From JBMNRY01 sp050944915 (lineage in GTDB: Bacteria > Bacillota > Limnochordia > JAAZLZ01), in the NCBI GenBank assembly GCA_050944915.1, contig JBMNRY010000108.1:1-5997 (forward strand): 5,997 nucleotides of DNA, in the 5' to 3' direction. Within the stretch, counting starts at the first letter, position 1, and the number at the start of each line of letters is the position of its first letter. Shown one piece after another: positions 1-5,675 of this stretch. The position numbers were made by a program, and so were the translations under genes. Under the pieces are notes generated by a model that searched no databases, was not told the DNA's origin, and was given only the letters and a program-made list of their open reading frames with translations.

Positions 1-750
1 GGGATCCTCATTCGGGACGGGGTGAAGATGATCTTCAATCCCTATGATTATCCAGCCTTGGAGGCGGCATTACAACTAAAAGAAGCTAGCCAAGGGGAGG
101 TCATCGCCCTAACCATGGGGCCGCCCTTGGCGGAGGAAGTATTGCGGGAGGCAGTAAGCCTCGGCGCCGATGACGGTATTTTACTCTCCGATCCCGCCTT
201 CGCCGGGGCCGATACCTTGGCTACCGCCTATACCTTAGCCCGAGGGATCGAAACCTTAGGGGATGTGGATTTAATCCTCTGCGGCTCCCAGTCCGTCGAC
301 GGAGAAACGGGCCATGTGGGAGCCCAGATCGCCACCTGGCTTGGTCTGGTCCATGTGGAAGAAGGAGCCGGGTTGGCGTTAACCGAAGGGGTAGTCCAAG
401 TCTGGCACCGCACCGGTTATGGCCGGGAGCTTTTGGCCGTGGAGCCGCCCCTGGTGGTTAGTCTGGCTAAAGATGCCTATGAGCCCCGTCTGCCTTCCCT
501 AAGGAATAAAATGCGGGCCAAAAAACATCCTTTCCGCCACTGGGGCAAAGATGATATCAGCGCAGATCCAGAGTGCATCGGTGTCGCCGGTTCCCCGACC
601 AAGATTCACCGCACCTTTGTCCCTCCCGGGGGCGTCAAAGGACAGATCTTTTCCGGCAGTGCCGCCGAGCAGGTGGCCCAACTGTGGGATCAATTGGAGC
701 GCACCGGGGTTTTAGCGGCGTGCCGACGGGGAGGTGGCCAGCATGGCTGA
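1..750 (+). CDS. etfB: Electron transfer flavoprotein, beta subunit (5'-truncated by the window edge)
   Basis: EtfB pairs with EtfA in a cytoplasmic heterodimer that passes electrons between dehydrogenases and other redox partners. The frame is open from base 1 and the visible 249 residues begin GILIRDGV..., which matches the family's 'GTLIREGV..I.NP.D..ALE.AL.LKE' segment, so about 20-25 N-terminal residues are missing. Seen in order: NPYDYPALEAALQLKE (residues ~13-28), TMGPP (~38-42), AFAGADTLATAYTLA (~66-80), the nucleotide-binding loop DGETGHVG (~100-107), and the C-terminal PRLPSLRNKMRAKK (~162-175), typical of EtfB. The internal GTG at 22 is not the true start because homology continues upstream of it. 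The stop TGA overlaps the etfA start. The ADTLATAYTL segment resembles EtfB of clostridial, potentially electron-bifurcating complexes. That subtype is inferred; the family call is firm. Confidence 0.95.
   Translation, partial: GILIRDGVKMIFNPYDYPALEAALQLKEASQGEVIALTMGPPLAEEVLREAVSLGADDGILLSDPAFAGADTLATAYTLARGIETLGDVDLILCGSQSVDGETGHVGAQIATWLGLVHVEEGAGLALTEGVVQVWHRTGYGRELLAVEPPLVVSLAKDAYEPRLPSLRNKMRAKKHPFRHWGKDDISADPECIGVAGSPTKIHRTFVPPGGVKGQIFSGSAAEQVAQLWDQLERTGVLAACRRGGGQHG
728..734 (+). promoter_or_regulatory. Shine-Dalgarno site that sets the etfA start
   Basis: GGGGAGG lies 8 bases before ATG 743, inside the end of etfB. For the upstream candidate GTG at 734 the same bases would overlap the start codon, so the ATG is the better start. 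Confidence 0.7.
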
Positions 751-1741
751 GGGCCTGTGGATCTATGTGGAAATTGGTCCCCAGGGTATCCATCCCGTGG
801 TCTACGAGCTGTTAGGGGTAGGGCGTTCGTTGGCCCAAACCTTGGACATGCCCCTGGTGGCCGTCGCCTTAGGGGGTGAGCTGCCCGATCTGGAAGACTT
901 GTTCCAGTACGGCGCCGATGAGGTCTATCAGATTGAAGCTTCCTACCTGGCCCCCTACCGGGCCGAGGTTCACGGTCAAGTTCTAGCCCAGTTGTGGCAA
1001 GAAAAACTTCCCGCCATCGCCCTTTTCGGGGGGACCATCAGGGGACGCTCCCTAGCTCCTAGGGTGGCGGCTCTGTTGGAAACAGGGTTAACGGCCGATG
1101 CCACAGCGCTAGAAGTCGACGCTGAGGGGCATCTCTTGGCTACTTTACCCGCGTGTGGTGATCGCTTGATGGCCACCATCATTTGTCCCCACCGGCATCC
1201 CCAAATGGCCACGGTGCGGCCGGGAATTTTCCCTCCACCCCAGCCCGATGGAACTAGGCAAGGGTCGATTATCCCTTGGTCACCACCGGAGGAAATCATT
1301 CCGACAACCCAAATCCTGGCCCGGGAGGAAGAAGGGGATGTCTTATGTCCCCTGGCCGATGCGGAAGTCATCTTCGCAGGCGGCCGGGGCCTAGGAGGAC
1401 CCGATGGATTTGCCCTGCTGGCCGAGGTAGCGGCCCTAATGGGGGGCGCCGTCGGTGCTACCCGGGCCGCCGTCGATGCCGGCTGGGCAGAGGAAGGGCA
1501 GATGATCGGCCAGACAGGTCTTATCGTCAGGCCGAAATTATATGTTGCCTGTGGGATTTCCGGCGCGACCCAACATCTGGTGGGGATGGAACAAGCCGAT
1601 ACCATTATCGCGATCAATAAAGATCCCCACGCTGCCATTTTCGATGTGGCTACCTATGGGATAGTAGCCGATGCCCGGGAAGCCCTAGAGGAAATGAAAA
1701 GGGCGCTGACCCGGCAGGGCCCAGCACCCAAGAAGGAATAA
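743..1741 (+). CDS. etfA: Electron transfer flavoprotein, alpha subunit
   Basis: EtfA carries the FAD-binding domain of the EtfAB heterodimer. With the ATG at 743 the protein has 332 residues, a normal family length. The N-terminal half is the EtfA/B-like alpha/beta domain and ends with MATVRPGIF (~155-163). The C-terminal half is the FAD domain: GRGLGG (~214-219), GATRAAVDAGW (~238-248), IGQTG (~255-259), ACGISGATQH (~269-278) and INKDPHAAIFDVATYG (~291-306), all signatures of EtfA. ATG 743 is preferred over the in-frame GTG at 734 because a strong Shine-Dalgarno sequence (GGGGAGG, 728-734) sits 8 bases before it. Start and stop overlap as ATGGCTGA, so etfB and etfA are probably translationally coupled and made 1:1. 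The stop lies one base from the stop of a convergent minus-strand gene. Electron donor and acceptor partners are not visible here. Confidence 0.97.
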   Translation: MAEGLWIYVEIGPQGIHPVVYELLGVGRSLAQTLDMPLVAVALGGELPDLEDLFQYGADEVYQIEASYLAPYRAEVHGQVLAQLWQEKLPAIALFGGTIRGRSLAPRVAALLETGLTADATALEVDAEGHLLATLPACGDRLMATIICPHRHPQMATVRPGIFPPPQPDGTRQGSIIPWSPPEEIIPTTQILAREEEGDVLCPLADAEVIFAGGRGLGGPDGFALLAEVAALMGGAVGATRAAVDAGWAEEGQMIGQTGLIVRPKLYVACGISGATQHLVGMEQADTIIAINKDPHAAIFDVATYGIVADAREALEEMKRALTRQGPAPKKE

Positions 1742-1742
1742 A

Positions 1743-1940
1743 CTAGCCTTGTCTCGAAGAGTCTTCGTCCCTAATGGGGCCGAGGGTTTCATCGGGGGAG
1801 TGGGCCAAATGGGCTTGGGCCGGTTTTTTGGCCAGGGAGGCAGGGCTTCGCCGCTGTCCCAGTTGGCCCATCAACTGGCGGCCTTCTTGGCCGTAGGCTC
1901 CTAACTCTTCGGCTTGTTCATAGAAATCTTTCTTTCGCAT
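1743..1940 (-). CDS. Small hypothetical protein, 65 residues, convergent to etfA
   Basis: I do not recognise this gene. The product begins MRKKDFYEQAEELGAYGQEG and is hydrophilic, rich in Gln, Glu, Lys and Arg, with a proline-containing C-terminal half. It has no membrane segment, no cysteine and no motif I can name. Evidence that it is real: an AGGAGG ribosome site (plus-strand CCTCCT, 1947-1952) stands 6 bases from the ATG; all 7 alanines use GCC, the preferred codon of the neighbouring genes; and it fills the gap between etfA and the next gene almost exactly, its stop being one base from the etfA stop. A longer reading from 2030 would run into cobO and has no comparable ribosome site, so 1940 is chosen. 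The first ~25 residues look helical and could mediate binding. A chance ORF cannot be excluded, because the high-GCC strand bias could help keep the frame open. Confidence 0.6.
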   Translation of the reverse strand: MRKKDFYEQAEELGAYGQEGRQLMGQLGQRRSPASLAKKPAQAHLAHSPDETLGPIRDEDSSRQG

Positions 1941-1946
1941 CTTCTC

Positions 1947-1952
1947 CCTCCT
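1947..1952 (-). promoter_or_regulatory. Consensus Shine-Dalgarno site for the small minus-strand gene
   Basis: The minus strand reads AAAGGAGGGAGAAG directly before ATG, giving a full AGGAGG core with a 6-base spacer. It is among the best ribosome sites in the window and is the main evidence that the minus-strand ORF is translated. Confidence 0.65.
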
Positions 1953-2006
1953 TTCAAGGCTAGTATGACCTTCATGTTCCTTTTTTGAAGGGGAAGGATT
2001 GGTAAA

Positions 2007-2525
2007 ATGGAGAGATTGGGACTCATCCACGTTTATACCGGAGCCGGTAAGGGCAAGACAACCGCGGCTTTAGGATTGGCCATGCGGGCCTTGGGCCATG
2101 GATACCGGGTGGCTATCCTCGGGTTTTGCAAACACAGGGAAGATATCGGCGAGGAAAAGCTAGCCCAGCGGCTGCCGGATTTGTTCTTTCGCCAGTTCGG
2201 CTCAGGCTGCTTTATCATCGGCGAGCCTACGGAGCAGGACCGCCAGTCGGCCCGGGAGGGCTGGCTTTTGGCTCAGGAGCTCCTTGCAGGCCGTTACCAA
2301 CTGGTCATCCTCGATGAAATTTCCCATGTGATCAATAAGGGTCTGCTGGATGTGGAGGAAGTGATAAGCCGTTTGGCGGCCCGGCCCGCCGGGGTGGAAG
2401 TGGTCCTCACGGGGCGGGATATGCCGGAGCAGTTGGTGGCCCAGGCCGATGTGGTAACGGAAATGGTGGAGATCAAACATCCCTACCAGCGGGGTATCCA
2501 GGCGCGGCGGGGGATAGAATATTAA
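2007..2525 (+). CDS. cobO: Cob(I)yrinic acid a,c-diamide / cobalamin adenosyltransferase (CobO/BtuR/CobA family)
   Basis: This cytoplasmic ATP-dependent enzyme attaches the 5'-deoxyadenosyl group to Co(I) corrinoids, the step that produces coenzyme B12. The 172-residue product shows the P-loop GAGKGKTT (12-19), the Walker-B-like LDEI (102-105), the LAARP helix end (123-127), LTGRDMP (134-140), ADVVTEM (147-153) and the C-terminal KHPYQRGIQARRGIEY (157-172), which parallels the E. coli BtuR ending. It is about 25 residues shorter than E. coli BtuR at the N-terminus, so it lacks the extra N-terminal helix. The family segment usually written QF.KG reads GFCKH (39-43) here, a small divergence near the P-loop domain. 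An AAGGA-type ribosome site (~1994-1998) precedes ATG 2007. No other B12 gene or cobalamin riboswitch is visible, so it may act in corrinoid salvage (inference). Confidence 0.93.
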   Translation: MERLGLIHVYTGAGKGKTTAALGLAMRALGHGYRVAILGFCKHREDIGEEKLAQRLPDLFFRQFGSGCFIIGEPTEQDRQSAREGWLLAQELLAGRYQLVILDEISHVINKGLLDVEEVISRLAARPAGVEVVLTGRDMPEQLVAQADVVTEMVEIKHPYQRGIQARRGIEY

Positions 2526-2555
2526 AGGGTGGTAAAATAAGGGGAAAGGATATCC

Positions 2556-2563
2556 AGGGAGGG
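2556..2563 (+). promoter_or_regulatory. Shine-Dalgarno site supporting the TTG start of the phosphohexomutase
   Basis: AGGGAGGG lies 9 bases before TTG 2573. A nearer ATG at 2565 is out of frame with the conserved protein and too close to this site for efficient initiation, so it is probably a decoy. Confidence 0.65.
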
Positions 2564-2572
2564 AATGTCTAA

Positions 2573-3979
2573 TTGGGAAAGATCAAGTTTGGAACCGATG
2601 GTTGGCGGGCGGTGATGTGTGATCAATTCACCTTTGCCAATGTGGGCACCGTCATCCAAGCCATCGCCCAGTACCTTAGGGAGAAGGAAGCCCCTGCTCC
2701 CATCTTAATCGGCCATGATAGCCGATTTCTCGCCGAGGAGTTCGCCCGGCTGAGCGCCGAAGTCTTGGCCGGTAACGGCATCAAAGCCCTGGTGGTCCAA
2801 GGGGATTTGCCGACACCGGTATTAGCCCAGGGAGTTTTGCAGCACCAGGCCGCGGGGGGGATTATGTTCACCGCCAGCCATAACCCTTATCATTATAACG
2901 GGCTAAAATTCATCCCCCATTATGGGGGACCGGCCCACAACCAGATCACCCAATCCATCGAAAGACAGCTGGATCAGGTAGGGGAGGTCAAGAAAAGACC
3001 ATACGCCGAGGCCCAAAGGGAAGGTTTAATCGAAGAAATTGACCTGGGTGAGGGCTATGAAGAAGCTGTGGCTTCCCTCATCGATTGGGATGCCCTACAA
3101 AAGGCCCAATTGCACATCATCTATGACCCGATGTACGGTACGGGGCGGAAGATCCTCCCCCGGCTCCTGGAGCGGGGCTGCTGCCGGGTAGAGGTGATCC
3201 ACAACAGGCGGGATGCCTTCTTTGGTGGACTGATGCCGGAACCGACGGGGGTTCAGCTGGGAGAATTGGTGGAGGAAGTCCAAAGGCAAGGGGCCGATTT
3301 AGGTTTAGCCACCGATGGGGATAGCGACCGCTTCGGTGTCATCGATGCCGATGGCCAATACATATCTTCCAATCAAGTTTTGGTTTTACTCCTGGAACAT
3401 TTAATTAAACATAAAGGCTGGCGGGGTGCCGTCGTCAGGACGGTGGCTACGACCCATATGCTCGATGCCTTGGCTAAGGCCTATGGTTTGGAGCTGGTAG
3501 AAACCCCTGTCGGTTTTAAACATATTTGCCAAGTGATGCGGGAGCGGGAAGTGATCATCGGTGGGGAAGAAAGCGGAGGTTTGAGCGTCGGTCCCCATAT
3601 CCCGGAAAAGGATGGTTTGTTGGCCGATCTGCTCATCGCCGAACTGCGAGCGGTAGCCGGCAGGCCTTTGAAGGAGGTTTTAGCCGAGCTCTACGCTAAG
3701 TTCGGCTCCTTTATCGGTAAGCGCATCGATTTGCCCCTTTCCCCCGGGGAGAAGGAAAGGTTGATGGCTAAGGCTGCCCAGATCGGCTCCCATTGGGAAG
3801 GGGAAGAGGTGGTGGAGCGGATCGCTGTCGATGGGATGAAGTTCATTTTAGCCGATGGCAGCTGGTGTTTGATGCGCCCCTCGGGGACGGAACCCTTAGT
3901 GCGGGTCTATCTGGAAGCCCATACATCGGAAGGGTTGGCCCAAATGGAGGAGAAGGTACGCCGCTTCCTTGGGGTATAG
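2573..3979 (+). CDS. Phosphoglucomutase/phosphomannomutase (alpha-D-phosphohexomutase family)
   Basis: This enzyme interconverts hexose 1- and 6-phosphates through a phosphoserine, feeding sugar nucleotides for polysaccharide and cell-wall synthesis. The 468-residue length is normal for the family. The four active-site loops appear in order: TASHNP (100-105) with Ser102 as the phosphoserine, the metal loop DGDSDR (248-253), the sugar-binding GEESGG (331-336) and the phosphate-binding RPSGTEP (435-441). The N-terminus KIKFGTDGWRAV is of the PGM/PMM type and not the GlmM type, whose start usually reads FGTDGIRG. Substrate preference (glucose, mannose or both) cannot be read from these motifs. 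The start is TTG 2573, because homology begins at once and an AGGGAGGG site stands 9 bases upstream. The ATG at 2565 is in another frame. The gene follows cobO by 47 bases and could share its transcript. Confidence 0.94.
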   Translation: MGKIKFGTDGWRAVMCDQFTFANVGTVIQAIAQYLREKEAPAPILIGHDSRFLAEEFARLSAEVLAGNGIKALVVQGDLPTPVLAQGVLQHQAAGGIMFTASHNPYHYNGLKFIPHYGGPAHNQITQSIERQLDQVGEVKKRPYAEAQREGLIEEIDLGEGYEEAVASLIDWDALQKAQLHIIYDPMYGTGRKILPRLLERGCCRVEVIHNRRDAFFGGLMPEPTGVQLGELVEEVQRQGADLGLATDGDSDRFGVIDADGQYISSNQVLVLLLEHLIKHKGWRGAVVRTVATTHMLDALAKAYGLELVETPVGFKHICQVMREREVIIGGEESGGLSVGPHIPEKDGLLADLLIAELRAVAGRPLKEVLAELYAKFGSFIGKRIDLPLSPGEKERLMAKAAQIGSHWEGEEVVERIAVDGMKFILADGSWCLMRPSGTEPLVRVYLEAHTSEGLAQMEEKVRRFLGV

Positions 3980-3990
3980 GCCCCCCTGGG

Positions 3991-4020
3991 CCGGTGGGAA
4001 ACTAGGGAGGATCTCACCGG
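3991..4020 (+). repeat. Inverted repeat between the phosphohexomutase gene and htrA
   Basis: CCGGTGGGA (3991-3999) and TCTCACCGG (4012-4020) are complementary over 9 pairs, one of them G-U in RNA, around a 12-base loop AACTAGGGAGGA. No run of T follows, so it is not a standard intrinsic terminator. The loop itself carries a Shine-Dalgarno-like GGGAGGA (4005-4011), and the htrA ribosome site begins a few bases after the stem. It could be an RNA processing or attenuation hairpin, or a DNA operator for htrA. The role is unknown. Confidence 0.5.
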
Positions 4021-4036
4021 TAAGGGGTGGAAACCG

Positions 4037-5098
4037 ATGGAACGTAAACCACTGCTGTGGACCTTAGTCTTTTTAGGCGTCTTTTTGGCTAGCTATCTGG
4101 GGAATTGGTTATCTCCCCAGCCCCTGGCCCAACCCGAGGAGGTTGTAGCCCAAGCTCCCCCTTGGGAAGAGACGGTCATTGGGATTGTGGAGCAGGTGGG
4201 GCCGGCGGTCGTTAAATTGGTGACGACTAAAGAGGTGCTCATCGATCAGTTCTTTTTCCAAGTCCTCCAGGAGACGGAAGGGGTCGGTTCCGGTTTTATC
4301 TTCAGTCCCAAGGGATACATCCTCACTAATGATCACGTCATCGCCGATGCTCGGGTGATCACCGTCTTTTTGCCCGATGGTCGTGAATACCCGGGGGAAA
4401 TCATCGGCCGGGATCCCCTCACCGATTTGGCCGTGGTCAAAATCGAAGGTAGTGATCTGCCGGTAGTGGAATTCGGCGATAGCGATGATCTACGGGTGGG
4501 ACAACAGGTTATTGCCATCGGCAATCCCTTCCGGTTCGATAATTCGGTCACCACCGGCGTAGTTAGCGCCCTTGGTCGGGATATCAGCGTCCATCCTCAG
4601 CGGGATTTCGATCTCACAGGGATGATCCAAACCGATGCGGCCATCAACCCGGGAAACTCCGGCGGACCGCTGCTCAACGGCCAAGGGCAAGTGATCGGTA
4701 TTAACACCGCGGTTTTCCAGGCGGCCCAAGGGATCGGCTTTGCCATCCCCATCAACTTGGCCCGGGATATCGCCGATCAACTGTTGGAATTTGGGCGTGT
4801 CATTCGTCTCGGGGTCATCGGCGGAACCTTAACACCGGAGGTGACCAAGGCCTTGGAACGGGAAGGTATCGTCGTCGGTTCCGACCAAGGGGCCTATGTC
4901 TTGCGGGTGCTGCCCGATACGGCCGCGGAGCGGGCCGGCTTACAAAGCGGTGACGTGATCGTGGAACTAAACGGCGAGGGGATCGATTCCATCGAAAATC
5001 TGGTGGCCCGGGTGGAAAAGTTGGGTATCGGCAGTCATTTAACGATTAACTTCCTGCGGGAGGGAGAACCCCGGCAGGTAGAAGTAGTCTTGGAGTGA
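4037..5098 (+). CDS. htrA: HtrA/DegP-type membrane-anchored serine protease with one PDZ domain
   Basis: HtrA proteases degrade or refold damaged proteins on the outer face of the membrane. The 353-residue product has an N-terminal hydrophobic segment (~6-21) after MERKP, which looks like an uncleaved anchor or signal, then a Pro/Glu-rich linker (~26-45). The trypsin-like domain follows with GVGSGFIF (82-89) and the full catalytic triad: His100 in TNDHV, Asp130 in DPLTDLAVVKI and Ser208 in NPGNSGGPL. A single PDZ domain covers about residues 256-353, with LPDTAAERAGLQSGDVIVELNG as its most typical part (292-313). The linker and total length fit the one-PDZ HtrA of Gram-positive bacteria. The ribosome site AGGGGTGG (4023-4030) lies 6 bases before ATG 4037. 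The rlmH gene starts 4 bases after the stop, a pairing also found downstream of the wal (yyc) genes in many Bacillota. The exact paralogue name (htrA, htrB or htrC) is not resolvable. Confidence 0.95.
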   Translation: MERKPLLWTLVFLGVFLASYLGNWLSPQPLAQPEEVVAQAPPWEETVIGIVEQVGPAVVKLVTTKEVLIDQFFFQVLQETEGVGSGFIFSPKGYILTNDHVIADARVITVFLPDGREYPGEIIGRDPLTDLAVVKIEGSDLPVVEFGDSDDLRVGQQVIAIGNPFRFDNSVTTGVVSALGRDISVHPQRDFDLTGMIQTDAAINPGNSGGPLLNGQGQVIGINTAVFQAAQGIGFAIPINLARDIADQLLEFGRVIRLGVIGGTLTPEVTKALEREGIVVGSDQGAYVLRVLPDTAAERAGLQSGDVIVELNGEGIDSIENLVARVEKLGIGSHLTINFLREGEPRQVEVVLE

Positions 5099-5102
5099 AG
5101 CT

Positions 5103-5582
5103 ATGCATTTATCGATTATCGCCATCGGACGGGTCAGGGAGCCTTACCTGGTGGCCGGTATGAGGGAATATGAAAAAAGGCTGCGGGCCTACGGCAGGAT
5201 CTCAATCAGGGAAATCAAAGAAGAGCCCTACCGGGATCCCGTCGGCGATCACCAGGCTTGGGAAATCAAGGAAAAGGAAGGGGCCCGAATTTTGGCCGCC
5301 GTGGCTCCCACCGATTATCTCATCGCCCTCGATCCCCAGGGACGCTCCTTCACCTCGGAAGGATTTGCCCAGCACATCCAACAACGATTGGTGGAAGGAA
5401 GGAGCAGTATCAGTTTCGCCATCGGCGGTTCCCTTGGTTTAGGGAATAATGTCCGCCAAAGGGCCGATTTGATCCTGTCCTTTTCCCAATTCACCTTTCC
5501 CCACCAACTCTTCCGCCTCATCCTGTTGGAACAGCTCTACCGGATGGCCACAATTCTGCGGGGTGAGCCTTATCACCGGTGA
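5103..5582 (+). CDS. rlmH: 23S rRNA (pseudouridine-1915-N3)-methyltransferase RlmH
   Basis: RlmH is a small SPOUT-family enzyme that uses S-adenosylmethionine to methylate pseudouridine 1915 in helix 69 of 23S rRNA on assembled 70S ribosomes. The 159 residues equal the usual family length. Visible signatures: LDPQG (76-80), the cofactor-binding knot FAIGGSLGL (105-113), FTFPHQLFRLILLEQLYR (130-147) and the invariant-type ending GEPYHR (154-159). The ribosome site GGAG (5092-5095) lies within the last htrA codons, 7 bases before ATG 5103, so htrA and rlmH are probably translationally coupled. In staphylococci the 3' end of this gene is the insertion site of SCC elements. Here the gene is intact and the flanking DNA shows no element. 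The last ten bases including the stop (5573-5582) form the palindrome TCACCGGTGA. Confidence 0.97.
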   Translation: MHLSIIAIGRVREPYLVAGMREYEKRLRAYGRISIREIKEEPYRDPVGDHQAWEIKEKEGARILAAVAPTDYLIALDPQGRSFTSEGFAQHIQQRLVEGRSSISFAIGGSLGLGNNVRQRADLILSFSQFTFPHQLFRLILLEQLYRMATILRGEPYHR

Positions 5583-5675
5583 AAAAGGAGGATTTCCGCT
5601 AGGTAACGAGAAATAAGTGGTACTTCTCGCGATTGACTGTAGGCTCAGGAATATGATCATATGGGAGGAAGATTA
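5583..5675. other. Spacer between rlmH and rex
   Basis: This 93-base spacer holds no gene. It contains an orphan Shine-Dalgarno-like AAAAAGGAGG (5582-5591) with no start codon at a usable distance, an imperfect inverted repeat CGAGAA/TTCTCG (5607-5612 and 5624-5629, 11-base loop), a TTGACT resembling a -35 element (5633-5638), a 12-base palindrome (5651-5662) and the rex ribosome site. No T-rich hairpin terminator is present, so read-through from rlmH into rex is possible. No -10 element at good spacing could be assigned. Confidence 0.6.
5651..5662. promoter_or_regulatory. Perfect 12-base palindrome directly upstream of the rex ribosome site
   Basis: ATATGATCATAT is identical to its reverse complement and ends right before the ribosome site GGGAGGAA (5663-5670). 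It also contains TATGAT, a 5/6 match to a -10 box, but transcription from there would start inside the ribosome site, so a promoter use is doubtful. It lacks the TTGTGA/TTGTTA half-sites of known Rex operators. It may be an operator for another regulator or a chance AT-rich palindrome. Confidence 0.35.

Noticed and set aside
976..1638. Long minus-strand ORF (220 codons) opposite etfA
   Set aside because: It lies wholly within etfA, whose protein motifs are conserved throughout. The product is a low-complexity Pro/Ala/Ser/Arg-rich mirror of the codon bias and no ribosome site is evident.
1755..1767. Short palindrome CGAAGAGTCTTCG near the convergent stops, considered as a shared terminator
   Set aside because: The possible stem is about five pairs, there is no T-tract on either strand, and it lies in the coding part of the small gene.
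1962..1989. Possible promoter for the small minus-strand gene (TTCAAA, 16-base spacer, CATACT)
   Set aside because: Each box matches the consensus at only 4 of 6 positions and the predicted transcript would start almost inside the ribosome site.
1969..1991. Inverted repeat CCTTCA/TGAAGG before cobO, with a T-run in the loop
   Set aside because: It has only six pairs and the T-run is inside the loop, so it is not a terminator. No cobalamin riboswitch elements were seen nearby.
1941..2030. Upstream extension of the small minus-strand gene to an ATG at 2030
   Set aside because: It would overlap the start of cobO and skip the excellent ribosome site at 1947-1952, so the ATG at 1940 is the better start.
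5573..5582. Palindrome TCACCGGTGA as a terminator of rlmH
   Set aside because: It has no loop of useful size and is followed by A-rich and not T-rich DNA. It consists of the last rlmH codons and the stop.
5633..5657. rex promoter made of TTGACT and TATGAT
   Set aside because: The spacer is only 13 bases, and the start point would cut into the ribosome site.
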